From Akkermansia muciniphila (GTDB taxonomy: Bacteria; Verrucomicrobiota; Verrucomicrobiia; Verrucomicrobiales; Akkermansiaceae), in assembly GCA_945890645.1 (NCBI GenBank), contig CAMDCV010000039.1, positions 1 to 37,091 on the forward strand: a DNA stretch of 37,091 nt. The letters run 5' to 3'. Both the position numbers and the translations under genes were made by a program. A model generated the notes under the pieces. That model made no database searches, was not told the DNA's origin, and saw only the letters and a program-made list of their open reading frames with translations. Shown one piece after another: positions 8,199 through 16,223 of the stretch. How positions within the stretch are numbered: the stretch's first letter is position 1; the number at the start of each line of letters is the position of its first letter.

Positions 8199-9272
8199 AT
8201 GAAAACATTGTTTGATCCTCTGCAATTGGGTGCTGCCACCGCCAAAAATCGCGTTTTTATGGCTCCCCTCACACGTTGCCGCGCGGAGGACGAACACGTG
8301 CCCGGCGACTTGATGGTCAAGCACTACGCGCAACGAGCGTCGGGCGGATTGCTCATCGCTGAAGCCACGATGGTGATGGAAGGAAACTCCGCATTTTGGC
8401 GTGAGCCGGGCATTTATTCGACCGCGCAAGTCGAAGGCTGGAAAAAAGTAACCGACGCTGTTCACGCCAAAGGAGGTCTCATTTTCCTACAAATTTGGCA
8501 CGGTGGACGCGCCTGTCATCCGCTACTCAACAAGGGCGCACAGCCTATAGCGCCGAGTGCACTGGCGATCGAGAACGATGAAGTGCATACGCCCGAAGGA
8601 AAAAAACCCTACGTGATGCCACGTGTTCTTGAGGACGCAGAAATACCGACCATTGTCGAGGGTTTTCGCCTCGCAGCACTCAACGCCAAAGAGGCTGGCT
8701 TCGATGGTGTGGAAGTTCATGGCGCGAATGGCTACCTGATAGATGAATTCCTGCGCGATAGCGCCAACCAACGCAGTGGCCCTTACGGTGGCTCACGAGA
8801 AAATCGTGCGCGTTTATTGTTCGAAATACTCACTGCTGTTAGCAGCGTCTGGGGCAGTGACCGCGTCGGCCTGCGCCTCTCGCCCTTGAACAGCTTCAAT
8901 TCCATGCGCGATAGTGATCCGATCGGTCTCTACACTTGGCTAGCAGAACAGCTTAATGATTTTAATTTAGCCTATCTGCACATCATGCGTGGTGATCTCT
9001 ATAAAATCCAGCACGGCGATGTGCTCACTCCGATCCGCAAGGCCTATCGCGGCGTGTTAGTGTCGAACATGTTCTACACGCCGCAAGAAGCGAAACAGGC
9101 CGTAGCGGAAGGCTACATCGATGCGGTGGCTTTTGGTACAAGCTACCTCGCCAATCCCGATCTGCCGGAACGCCTCAAAGCCGGGGCTCCACTCAATCAA
9201 CCGGATCCCGATACCTTCTATGCGCCCGGTCCAAAAGGCTACAACGACTATCCGACGATGGAAGAAAGTTGA
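8199..9272 (+). CDS. Old Yellow Enzyme-family NADH:flavin oxidoreductase (NemA-like)
   Basis: A 357-residue FMN-dependent ene-reductase of the Old Yellow Enzyme family; E. coli NemA has 365 residues. These TIM-barrel enzymes reduce activated C=C bonds, N-ethylmaleimide or nitro-esters with NAD(P)H. The visible motifs are FMAPLTRCRA near the N-terminus, LQIWHGGRACHP at about residues 101-112 (the strand that contacts FMN), and VHGANGYLIDEFLRDSANQ at about residues 175-195, carrying the His-x-x-Asn substrate-binding pair. The phosphate-binding end AVAFGTSYLANPDLPER is near residue 310. Its frame is open to 8115 upstream, overlapping the end of yoaK, but family alignment places the start at MKTLFDPL, ATG 8199. 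The natural substrate is unknown. Confidence 0.92.
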   Translation: MKTLFDPLQLGAATAKNRVFMAPLTRCRAEDEHVPGDLMVKHYAQRASGGLLIAEATMVMEGNSAFWREPGIYSTAQVEGWKKVTDAVHAKGGLIFLQIWHGGRACHPLLNKGAQPIAPSALAIENDEVHTPEGKKPYVMPRVLEDAEIPTIVEGFRLAALNAKEAGFDGVEVHGANGYLIDEFLRDSANQRSGPYGGSRENRARLLFEILTAVSSVWGSDRVGLRLSPLNSFNSMRDSDPIGLYTWLAEQLNDFNLAYLHIMRGDLYKIQHGDVLTPIRKAYRGVLVSNMFYTPQEAKQAVAEGYIDAVAFGTSYLANPDLPERLKAGAPLNQPDPDTFYAPGPKGYNDYPTMEES

Positions 9273-9293
9273 GTGATCTTTTCTAACGAAAGC

Positions 9294-9914
9294 TCACCTG
9301 TGAATTTCCAAGCATAACATGCACGTCTTGCCGTTGCAGCCGCGGGCGGTGCAGTATTCCCGACCCGCGAAGATGATTTGCAAGTGCAGCTTATTCCATT
9401 TCTCGCGCGGAAAGAGTTTTTTCAAATCTGCTTCCGTTTGTTCCACGGATTTTCCTGACGACAACTTCCATCGCTTCGCAAGTCGATGAATGTGGGTATC
9501 CACGGGAAAAGCCGGCACACCAAAGGCCTGCGCCATCACCACCGAAGCGGTCTTGTGTCCCACACCCGGCAGGGCCTCTAACGCGGCGAAGTCCTGCGGC
9601 ACGATGCCTCCGTGATGCTCTACCAACAAACGCGAGAGCTCAACAATCGCGGCACTTTTGCGTGGCGAAAGACCACAGGGGCGGATGATGTCCTTGACTT
9701 GTTCGACCGGCACTCGGCTCATTTCATGCGGATTATCGGCTAACGCAAACAAGGCTGGTGTGACAGTATTCACGCGGGCATCGGTGCATTGAGCCGAAAG
9801 CAGCACGGCGATCAACAAGGTATAAGGGTCCTTGTGATCAAGTGGGATCGGCGTTTCTGGATAAAGTTGTTCCAGCCGATCTAACAGATACGCCGCACGT
9901 TCTTTTTTGGTCAT
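9294..9914 (-). CDS. nth: Endonuclease III (DNA glycosylase/AP lyase)
   Basis: A 206-residue base-excision repair enzyme that removes oxidised pyrimidines and cuts at the abasic site. The helix-hairpin-helix is LEALPGVGHKTASVV (about residues 105-119), whose lysine is the catalytic Schiff-base residue. The aspartate follows in FPVDTHIHRLAKR (about residues 131-143). The C-terminal cysteines are unusual: in CTARGCNGKTCMLC they stand at relative positions 0, 5, 10 and 13, not at the classical C-x6-C-x2-C-x5-C spacing of the 4Fe-4S cluster. The start ATG at 9914 overlaps the TGA of cstA by four bases (ATGA), so translation of the two genes is probably coupled. Confidence 0.93.
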   Translation of the reverse strand: MTKKERAAYLLDRLEQLYPETPIPLDHKDPYTLLIAVLLSAQCTDARVNTVTPALFALADNPHEMSRVPVEQVKDIIRPCGLSPRKSAAIVELSRLLVEHHGGIVPQDFAALEALPGVGHKTASVVMAQAFGVPAFPVDTHIHRLAKRWKLSSGKSVEQTEADLKKLFPREKWNKLHLQIIFAGREYCTARGCNGKTCMLCLEIHR

Positions 9915-11953
9915 GAAGGATGAGTTTGGTATTTGCTCTCTTGCAGATGAGCCACTTTGCGACCTGTTAACAGCAACCACCACTCACGCGCGCAACCGAT
10001 GATGATCGCGGCTACCAGTACTAAGAATAAACCCGTAATGCCAATATCGACCCAGGCATTCGTAATTGCTTGTTCGCTCAACTCACGTTTTTTATCAGTC
10101 AATTCTGTGCCTAACAAAGCCTTATGTTTTTCAATCGCTGGCAAAAATCCCGCAGCCTTGGCGGAGAAAATTTTCATATAACCCGCCATGAAAGTGACAC
10201 AAGTGAGAAAGACCATCGGGATTACAGTCACGAGACAATATTTTGCCTTACCCATTTTGATGAGAATCGTAGTGCCGAGACAGAAGGCGATCACTGCGAG
10301 CAATTGATTCGAGATACCAAAGATCGGCCATAGGCTATTCGCAATGCCTGCGGGGTCTTTGGCTCCTTGGTAGAGAAAATATCCCCAGCCGCTGACCAAC
10401 AGAAATGTTGCCGTGACATTTGCACCCCACGAAGCGGTGTCCTTTAATTTAGGCACAAAGGTACCAAGAAAGTCCTGTAAAATAAATCGACCCACCCTTG
10501 TCCCAGCATCGAGCGTTGTGAGAATAAACAAAGCCTCAAACATAATCGCGAAGTGATACCACAGCGCGAGCGCATCCTTACCCTTGAAGACTTTTTGAAA
10601 CATCACCGCCATACCGACGGCAAAGGTTGGTGCACCACCAGACTTACCAATCATCGTCTTCTCTTGTAATTCCTCTGCGAGATTGTCCATATCCTCAAGG
10701 GTCACTGCGTAAGTAGGTCCGTATGAATTGATCTTCGCGATTTGTAATTCTACCGCTACGGGATCAAGTGGATCAATGGGTGAGTTGATCGCGAAATACT
10801 GACCCGGCGGTAGGGTGGAGGCCGCGATGATCGCCATCAGTGCGACAAGCATTTCCACAATCATCGCACCATAGCCGACGAGCTTGATTTCCTTCTCGCG
10901 CGCTAACAACTTCGGTGTCGTACCCGATGAAATCAACGCATGGAAACCACTGACCGCACCACAAGCAATGGTTATACAGACAAAGGGAAATACCGGCCCC
11001 GGTACGACAAAACCCGAGCCATCAATAAAGGGCGTCACCGCTGGCATCTGTAAAGGCGGTGCAATGATCACAATGAAAATCGCCAGCACTGCGACCGTGC
11101 CTAACTTCATGAATGTGCTCAGGTAGTCGCGCGGCGCCAGCAGTAACCACACGGGCAACACTGCCGCCGCGAAGCCGTAAATCATGATGGCCCATGCCAA
11201 CGAAGTCGCCTCTAATGTTAGCGCCTCATTCCACGAAGGTGGCAAAAATTTTCCGCCTACCACCGATAGCAACAGGCCAAAGACACCAGCGACTGATACT
11301 GCGGTGACACTAAATTTTCCGGACTTGATCGCCAACCCCATCATCATGGCAAGCGGAATCGTGCAAGCAATCGTAAACAAACCCCATGGGGAGTGAGCCA
11401 GCGCTTTCACCACCACCAAGCCTAGCACCGCGAGCAAGATCGTGATGATGGCCAGCAGACTAAACATCGCGATCAGCCCGACTACGGGATTGATTTCTTC
11501 TTTAAGCATTTGCCCGAGCGATTTGCCATCGCGGCGCATTGAAGCGAACAACACAATTGCATCATGCACACCACCGCCGAGAGCCGCACCAATGAGAATC
11601 CAGATAGTCCCTGGCAAGTAACCAAACTGCGCTGCTAACACCGGCCCCACCAAGGGTCCTGGTCCCGCAATTGCCGCGAAGTGGTGACCGAATACCACCC
11701 ACTTCGGCGTCGGCACAAAGTCTTTGCCGTCTGCTCGAGTCACGGCCGCAGGAGCGCGAAGGTCATCGACGGTTAATACCTTGGCTATCAACCACGAGGC
11801 GTAAAATCGATAAGAGACTGCAAAAGTACAGACACCCGCGATCACCAGCCACAGTGAATTGATCGGTTCACCGCGCGACAATGCCGCCACGGCAACGGCT
11901 CCCGCACCTAATAAAGAAATACAGATCCACAGCAAAAATTTCCAAAGCCGCAT
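9911..11953 (-). CDS. cstA: Carbon starvation protein CstA (peptide/pyruvate transporter)
   Basis: A 680-residue polytopic membrane protein; E. coli CstA has 701 residues. The family mediates uptake of peptides or pyruvate, and is induced on carbon starvation in enterics. The N-terminal region contains the diagnostic segments FVPTPKWVVFGHHFAAIAGP and GPVLAAQFGYLPGTIWILIG, followed by many hydrophobic helices. A later GFHALISSGTTPK and GTRVGRFILQDFLG are also typical. No btsSR- or yjiY-type regulator is adjacent, and there is no small yjiX-like gene after it. Instead nth overlaps its stop. Substrate preference between peptides and pyruvate cannot be decided from the sequence. Confidence 0.93.
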   Translation of the reverse strand: MRLWKFLLWICISLLGAGAVAVAALSRGEPINSLWLVIAGVCTFAVSYRFYASWLIAKVLTVDDLRAPAAVTRADGKDFVPTPKWVVFGHHFAAIAGPGPLVGPVLAAQFGYLPGTIWILIGAALGGGVHDAIVLFASMRRDGKSLGQMLKEEINPVVGLIAMFSLLAIITILLAVLGLVVVKALAHSPWGLFTIACTIPLAMMMGLAIKSGKFSVTAVSVAGVFGLLLSVVGGKFLPPSWNEALTLEATSLAWAIMIYGFAAAVLPVWLLLAPRDYLSTFMKLGTVAVLAIFIVIIAPPLQMPAVTPFIDGSGFVVPGPVFPFVCITIACGAVSGFHALISSGTTPKLLAREKEIKLVGYGAMIVEMLVALMAIIAASTLPPGQYFAINSPIDPLDPVAVELQIAKINSYGPTYAVTLEDMDNLAEELQEKTMIGKSGGAPTFAVGMAVMFQKVFKGKDALALWYHFAIMFEALFILTTLDAGTRVGRFILQDFLGTFVPKLKDTASWGANVTATFLLVSGWGYFLYQGAKDPAGIANSLWPIFGISNQLLAVIAFCLGTTILIKMGKAKYCLVTVIPMVFLTCVTFMAGYMKIFSAKAAGFLPAIEKHKALLGTELTDKKRELSEQAITNAWVDIGITGLFLVLVAAIIIGCAREWWLLLTGRKVAHLQESKYQTHPS

Positions 11954-12100
11954 GGCGCAACGTAGAAAAATGACTCAGATTCATCAAGAACGAAACAAGC
12001 CATCAGTAGTTATTAGCTGCAGTAATTTTAGTAAGCATCCGTAATGATACTTTCGCACGAAGATAACTTCGTCTTATACCATGTAGTGCACTACGATGAT

Positions 12101-13327
12101 TTACACTGGCTCTTTATCGAGTTGAAAAGCGTCGTGAACAGCACGGGCGGCATCTTCGATAAAGCGTTCATCGACGGTGACCGCGATTTTAATTTCGGAA
12201 GTGGAAATCATGCCAATGTTAATACCGGCATCGCCTAGGGCTTTGAACATAGTGGCGGCTACACCGGAGTGGGAACGCATGCCGATGCCGACGGCGGAAA
12301 GTTTCGCAATACCGCCTTCGGTTTCGACCTTGGCATTGGTGCCGAGTTTTTCGAGAACGGGTTTGAGCGCTGCTTGCGCTTTGCCGAGATCATTTGAATG
12401 CATGGTGAAGGAATGACGCGCAAAACCATCGCTGGCGATGTTCGAAATGATCATGTCCAAATTAATTTCAGCATCGCCGAGGGCACCGAGGATGGCGCCG
12501 GACATGCCGGGCTCATCAGGGATGCCGGTGACGGTGACACGAGCTTGGGAGCGTTCGATACTGATTCCACGAATGACGACGTTTTCCATAGCGGGATGTT
12601 CTTCTAAGACTAGGGTTCCTGGATTTTGATTGAGACTGGAGCGAACTTCAAAGACGACGCCATATTTTTTGGCGAATTCTACAGAGCGCGATTGCATGAC
12701 CTTGGATCCTGACGATGCCATTTCTAACATTTCATCGTAGGAAATTTCAGGGAGCTTGCGAGCTTTGGGCACGATGCGAGGATCGCAGGTATAAACGCCA
12801 TCTACATCGGTGAGGATCTGACAGACATCCGCTTTGATTGCCGCGGCAATCGCAATGGCGGTGAGGTCCGAACCACCGCGACCAAGTGTGTGAATCATTC
12901 CTTCTGGTGTGACACCTTGGAATCCAGCGACAACAAGAGTTTTTCCCTCGGCGAGCAATTGATTCATCAAGGTGGGATCGATCTCGAGAATACGGCCACG
13001 AGTATGAGAGCCTGTGGTAAAAATACCTGCTTGTCTCCCAGTGATAGAAGCTGCCGAGACTCCTTGATCTTGCAACGCCATAGAGACGAGTGCAATCGAC
13101 TGTTGTTCCCCTGTAGAGACGAGGACATCGAGTTCACGCTCTGATGGTTGTGCGGTTAACTCATGAGCCATCTTTAGCAAGCCATCCGTAACCCCTGACA
13201 TAGCAGAAACTACGGCTACGACCTGATTACCAGCATCGCGCGTTTGTTTCAGTCGCGATGCAACATTGCGAATGCGATCCAAGGAGCCGACTGAGGTGCC
13301 GCCATATTTTTGAACAATGAGTGCCAT
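12101..13327 (-). CDS. lysC: Aspartate kinase
   Basis: Aspartokinase phosphorylates aspartate, the first step toward lysine, threonine, methionine and diaminopimelate. The protein has 408 residues, the length of monofunctional class enzymes. The N-terminal nucleotide-binding motif is VQKYGGTSVGS. A second conserved block is GRGGSDLTAIAIAAA, near residue 153. Two ACT domains fill the last 145 residues, beginning with ISIERSQARVTVTGIPDEPG and containing GDAGINIGMISTSEIKI, where feedback inhibitors bind. ATG 13327 was chosen over the in-frame ATG at 13345 because MALIVQKYGGTSVG is the common family start. No asd or dap gene is adjacent. The region beyond its stop has a hairpin ACGAAG-ATAA-CTTCGT at 12057-12072, too poor in T to call a terminator. 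Confidence 0.95.
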   Translation of the reverse strand: MALIVQKYGGTSVGSLDRIRNVASRLKQTRDAGNQVVAVVSAMSGVTDGLLKMAHELTAQPSERELDVLVSTGEQQSIALVSMALQDQGVSAASITGRQAGIFTTGSHTRGRILEIDPTLMNQLLAEGKTLVVAGFQGVTPEGMIHTLGRGGSDLTAIAIAAAIKADVCQILTDVDGVYTCDPRIVPKARKLPEISYDEMLEMASSGSKVMQSRSVEFAKKYGVVFEVRSSLNQNPGTLVLEEHPAMENVVIRGISIERSQARVTVTGIPDEPGMSGAILGALGDAEINLDMIISNIASDGFARHSFTMHSNDLGKAQAALKPVLEKLGTNAKVETEGGIAKLSAVGIGMRSHSGVAATMFKALGDAGINIGMISTSEIKIAVTVDERFIEDAARAVHDAFQLDKEPV

Positions 13328-13443
13328 GGTAAGAGCGGCGGTCAATTAAGAGCAAAGCAAGCTCCTTGGCAAGCGGAGAAACTAAGTCGGCGAGCGCTGA
13401 TCTGAATCGATTAGGGAGCGATCTGCTTTAAATATACGTCGAA

Positions 13444-13824
13444 TCATGCCTCCTCGAACCAATCGCCTGAAAGCATGGGGTATAAGTTTTTGACAGGTTC
13501 AAGATATTCCCAAGCCCACGCATGTGTGTGCTGTGCTTCTGAAATGATGGGAATTTTAATACGACGATATTCAGCACCTTCAAAGATATCGAGCGTCTGA
13601 AGCTGATCTAGGCTTAGGCTGTAAAGTTCACCGATGATGTTTTTTGCTGCTGAGTTATCAAAAATCGCGGCTGGATACCAATCGACGCGGTAGAGGTGGC
13701 CTTTTGCCGTAGCTGTAGACAAAAATGTAGCTCCGTTCATTCGCCACGCATTACTTCCTGAATGTCGTAGAGTTCCATAGACAAATACATATTCTAGCGG
13801 CGGAGATGTCGTTTCCGATTTCAT
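13444..13824 (-). CDS. Gamma-glutamylcyclotransferase-like (AIG2/GGCT fold) protein
   Basis: A 126-residue single-domain protein. The signature VFVYGTLR is at about residues 13-20 and forms the substrate-binding loop of the GGCT fold. Glu82, in DIFEGAEYRR, occupies the place of the catalytic glutamate of these enzymes, which cyclise gamma-glutamyl groups to 5-oxoproline. A typical middle segment is KGHLYRVDWYPAAIFD, corresponding to the family pattern GxLYxxxxYPA. The exact substrate is uncertain: the same fold occurs in gamma-glutamylamine cyclotransferases and in many uncharacterised bacterial proteins. The gene is single, about 115 bp upstream of lysC in the direction of transcription. Confidence 0.85.
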   Translation of the reverse strand: MKSETTSPPLEYVFVYGTLRHSGSNAWRMNGATFLSTATAKGHLYRVDWYPAAIFDNSAAKNIIGELYSLSLDQLQTLDIFEGAEYRRIKIPIISEAQHTHAWAWEYLEPVKNLYPMLSGDWFEEA

Positions 13825-14252
13825 TGTTGTAATGCCATTGAGAATAACGTGGATTTTACTGCGAACAACTTGGGAGTTTTACAGGGATAAGTTTGTAAAA
13901 TCCTAGGAAGCAATTGGCATTCGGATTTTTTGCGCGGTAGATTCACAAGTTATTTTTCTTGTGGAACCTCTACGCTTATCAGGTGGAACAGCATTTTTAG
14001 AGACTTATTCACACGTAGAAGAAGATGAATTTATTCGTTTATTTTAAAAAGTATTCTTAGACTATGTGAATGGTTTAGGGTTTCTCTGTTACAGTTTGAT
14101 TTCTGCACGACCCATAGATCAGAGCTTGTCGTTCAACAATAGCGAACTTGACCATCACAATGGAGACTTGCGGAGAACCGACCCTGTTTATAGAAAAACC
14201 GCCTGCTTCCTGAGAAGAGGCGGTTGATTCAGAAAGCGCTTGTGAAGCTTCC
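13825..14252. other. AT-rich non-coding stretch between rpmA and the GGCT-like gene
   Basis: No gene could be supported in these 428 bp. The left part should hold the promoter of the minus-strand GGCT-like gene. TTCACAAG and CTTGTGGAA around 13950-13975 form an imperfect inverted repeat. One TTATTCACA at 14005-14013 fits the DnaA-box consensus TTATNCACA, followed by an AT-rich tract, but a single box is not evidence of an origin. The right end carries the rpmA terminator at 14194-14225. Confidence 0.55.
14194..14225 (-). terminator. Rho-independent terminator after rplU-rpmA
   Basis: Read on the minus strand, AACCGCCT and AGGCGGTT form an 8-bp stem. The stem is extended inside, after a one-base bulge, by CTTC/GAAG around a CTGA-type tetraloop. 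The stem runs directly into a T run. It begins 28 bp after the rpmA stop, as expected for the end of the ribosomal-protein transcript. Confidence 0.9.
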
Positions 14253-14507
14253 TTAGTTGGCTGCTACAGCCACCACGTTAACGCGTGTGCCATCTTTGTC
14301 GAAGAGCACGCGTCCGTCGCTGAGAGCGAAGAGGGTGTGGTCTTTGCCCATCCCTACGTTTGTGCCAGCGGTCCAGCGTGTGCCGCGTTGGCGAATGATG
14401 ATGTTGCCGGCAATGACAGCCTGGCTACCGAATTTTTTCACGCCAAGGCGTTTGCTGCGTGAGTCGCGTCCGTTTTTAACAGATCCTTGTCCTTTTTTAT
14501 GGGCCAT
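14253..14507 (-). CDS. rpmA: 50S ribosomal protein L27
   Basis: L27 sits at the peptidyl-transferase centre of the large subunit, where its N-terminal tail reaches the tRNA ends. The 84-residue product starts [20 protein letters not shown], the standard bacterial N-terminus, without the cleavable extension seen in Firmicutes. The conserved core [20 protein letters not shown] follows. It is 30 bp downstream of rplU on the same strand, the near-universal rplU-rpmA order, and is followed by a clear terminator. The usual next gene, obgE, is absent here. Confidence 0.98.
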   Translation of the reverse strand: MAHKKGQGSVKNGRDSRSKRLGVKKFGSQAVIAGNIIIRQRGTRWTAGTNVGMGKDHTLFALSDGRVLFDKDGTRVNVVAVAAN

Positions 14508-14537
14508 AACGAGTGAGTGGTTGAGGGTTAAAAGAGA

Positions 14538-14849
14538 TTAGGCGATGATGCCTGTGATTTCGAGTTTGGTCAGGTGACGACGGAAACCGATTTTCTTATG
14601 GAAACCTTTCCGGCGCTTGAATTTAAAGGCGACTCCTTTTTCGCCGCGGAATTGCTCGACGACTTTTGCAGTCACGGAAGCACCAGCAACGGTGGGTTTG
14701 CCGACGGTCACGGAAGCGCCTTCGCCTACCAAGAGAACGTCGAACGTAATTTCACTATCGACATCGAGTGCGAGTTTTTCCACATCGATTTTGTCGCCTT
14801 GTTGAACGCGGTATTGTTTACCGCCTGTTTTGATGACTGCGTAGCCCAT
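14538..14849 (-). CDS. rplU: 50S ribosomal protein L21
   Basis: L21 binds 23S rRNA in the large subunit. The product has 103 residues, the same as E. coli L21. It starts [19 protein letters not shown] and ends with the typical [20 protein letters not shown] segment. The frame is open to 15101 upstream, but those extra residues overlap tsaE and have no counterpart in the family, so the start is ATG 14849. The 142 bp between this start and tsaE are AT-rich and must contain two divergent promoters. On the rplU side a TTGCCA hexamer lies at a suitable distance, but its -10 partner is weak. Confidence 0.97.
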   Translation of the reverse strand: MGYAVIKTGGKQYRVQQGDKIDVEKLALDVDSEITFDVLLVGEGASVTVGKPTVAGASVTAKVVEQFRGEKGVAFKFKRRKGFHKKIGFRRHLTKLEITGIIA

Positions 14850-14991
14850 GATCGTTAGAAGGTTGTGCTCTTGCGAGCGGGGCGCGAACTTCACCATAAA
14901 AGAAACTTTGTGGCAAGTTTTTTTTGAAAAAATATTTACTGCTTTTTCTCGTAATTTTGATTTATTGCGTGCTATGATTTTTTGACTAATT

Positions 14992-15411
14992 ATGGCACCA
15001 CAAGAATGGCTACTGGATGATGCGCAGGCAACGGAAAATTGCGCTTTTGCCCTGGCACAACAATTTGTTGAGCCAGTCATGATCGCATTGATAGGACCCA
15101 TGGGAGCTGGAAAAACTCATTTTGCCAAAGGTTTTGCTCGCGGTATTGGATATACGGGAGAGGTGACCAGTCCGACGTTTTCTATTGTGCAGGAGTATCA
15201 TGGTGGTCGACTTCCTCTTTTTCATTTTGATCTTTATCGCATGAAAAGTGCTGCCGAAGTGATTGCGCTTGGTTGGGACGAATATTTTGAGCAAAATGCG
15301 ATACTTTTAGTCGAATGGGCCGATTTGTATCCGGAGCTCTGGCCAAAAAATGTCCAGAAAGTTTCCATTCAATTGACTTCTACGGGGCGAAAAATTCTGT
15401 ATCAAAAATAG
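14992..15411 (+). CDS. tsaE: tRNA threonylcarbamoyladenosine biosynthesis ATPase TsaE
   Basis: TsaE is the ATPase that works with TsaB and TsaD to place threonylcarbamoyl on A37 of ANN-decoding tRNAs. The 139-residue product has the Walker A motif GPMGAGKT at residues 35-42. It is followed by TSPTFSIVQEYHGGRLPLFHFDLYR, a family signature that contains the switch threonine and the HFDLYR block. The segment LLVEWAD near residue 103 matches the conserved Glu-Trp motif. A TATGAT hexamer ends 13 bp before the ATG, so the leader may be very short. tsaB and tsaD are not in the window. Confidence 0.95.
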   Translation: MAPQEWLLDDAQATENCAFALAQQFVEPVMIALIGPMGAGKTHFAKGFARGIGYTGEVTSPTFSIVQEYHGGRLPLFHFDLYRMKSAAEVIALGWDEYFEQNAILLVEWADLYPELWPKNVQKVSIQLTSTGRKILYQK

Positions 15412-15413
15412 TA

Positions 15414-15545
15414 TCAGAAAACAGTGCGTCCGACACTTTGCATGGTACGCTGTGCCGTTTGGCCAAGCCCCTGAGCCAATCCGCAGGAGGATGACGCAAT
15501 GGCTAAAAGCACAACGATAACCGTGTAAATTAGAGATTTTCTCAT
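15414..15545 (-). CDS. Small lipoprotein, entericidin-like (43 residues)
   Basis: A short frame of 43 codons in the gap between tsaE and the SDR gene. The product starts MRKSLIYTVIVVLLAIASSS and then has Cys21. That gives a basic start, a hydrophobic core of about 12 residues and a lipobox ending in SSC, so the protein should be a lipoprotein. The mature part is only about 23 residues, beginning CGLAQGLGQTAQ, and resembles the small mature parts of entericidins. It begins 13 bp after the SDR stop on the same strand and ends just after the convergent tsaE. No good ribosome-binding site is visible, so it may depend on read-through from the SDR gene. Function is unknown. Confidence 0.65.
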   Translation of the reverse strand: MRKSLIYTVIVVLLAIASSSCGLAQGLGQTAQRTMQSVGRTVF

Positions 15546-15558
15546 GCGCGGATGTTAT

Positions 15559-16215
15559 TTACGAGATGATGCGACTGTCGAGATTAAAAATTTGTCCTGA
15601 GGTATGGATGAGTTCGGTGTGAAGACAGTAAATGAATGTGGCAACGGCTTCTTCTGTGTTGAATCGACCAAGAGTATGGGACTGAAGAACTTGCTTTTTG
15701 CGCGACTCGGCCACAGCGCTTGTCATGCGATTATCTAAAAATCCCGGCATGATTGCATTCACGCGAATATTGGCACGACCCCATTCCTGTGCAAGGGATT
15801 TTGTGAGTCCAATGAGTCCTGCTTTGGCACTGGCGTAGGCAATTTGTCCGACGGGTGGTTGCACAGCGGAGTAGCTCGTCAGAAAAATGATATGACCTTG
15901 ACGCTTTTTTAGCATCGACTTGCTGGCGAGCTTTGCGGCAAATGCTGCTCCGCGCAGATTGCTCTGCAGAAGTTGGTCCCAGGTTTGCGATGATATTTTG
16001 GCCAAGGGCTGATCGGCAATTTCTCCCGCAGCGGCAATGAGTAGATCGCATGGATGATCAATAAAATACTCTTGCAATGAGCTCAATTGCGTCACATCCA
16101 GTTCTTGACGTGAGGGACAAGAAATCGTCCATGACGGTTCCTTTTCCTGCAAAATTGCAGCGATGGTCTGTGCCAGAGAACCTTGTCCTCCAGTTATCAC
16201 GACATATTGTTCCAT
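15559..16215 (-). CDS. Short-chain dehydrogenase/reductase (FabG-like)
   Basis: A 218-residue classical SDR, slightly shorter than FabG (about 244). The cofactor loop TGGQGSLA is at residues 8-15. The catalytic set is Asn86 (in NLRGA), Ser114 or Ser116 (in TSYSA), Tyr127 and Lys131 (in YASAK). The PG motif that follows is RVNAIMPGFLDNRMT. The N-terminal loop TGGxGxLA differs slightly from the usual TGxxxGIG. The substrate is not predictable; FabG itself reduces 3-oxoacyl-ACP, but no other fatty-acid gene is adjacent. It starts 8 bp after the next upstream gene (16224-16760) and probably shares its transcript. Confidence 0.88.
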   Translation of the reverse strand: MEQYVVITGGQGSLAQTIAAILQEKEPSWTISCPSRQELDVTQLSSLQEYFIDHPCDLLIAAAGEIADQPLAKISSQTWDQLLQSNLRGAAFAAKLASKSMLKKRQGHIIFLTSYSAVQPPVGQIAYASAKAGLIGLTKSLAQEWGRANIRVNAIMPGFLDNRMTSAVAESRKKQVLQSHTLGRFNTEEAVATFIYCLHTELIHTSGQIFNLDSRIIS

Positions 16216-16223
16216 CCGCTCGG

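Noticed and set aside
12057-12094. Hairpin ACGAAG-ATAA-CTTCGT and the palindrome GTAGTGCACTAC (12083-12094) just beyond the lysC stop
   Set aside because: Both are short and neither has a T run on the lysC strand, so a terminator or operator call would be a guess.
14005-14013. Origin of replication in the 13825-14252 gap
   Set aside because: Only one DnaA-box match and no dnaA or dnaN nearby. Listed only as a weak observation.
14850-15101. N-terminal extension of rplU to 15101
   Set aside because: It overlaps tsaE and its divergent promoter region; L21 proteins have about 103 residues, starting at [10 protein letters not shown].
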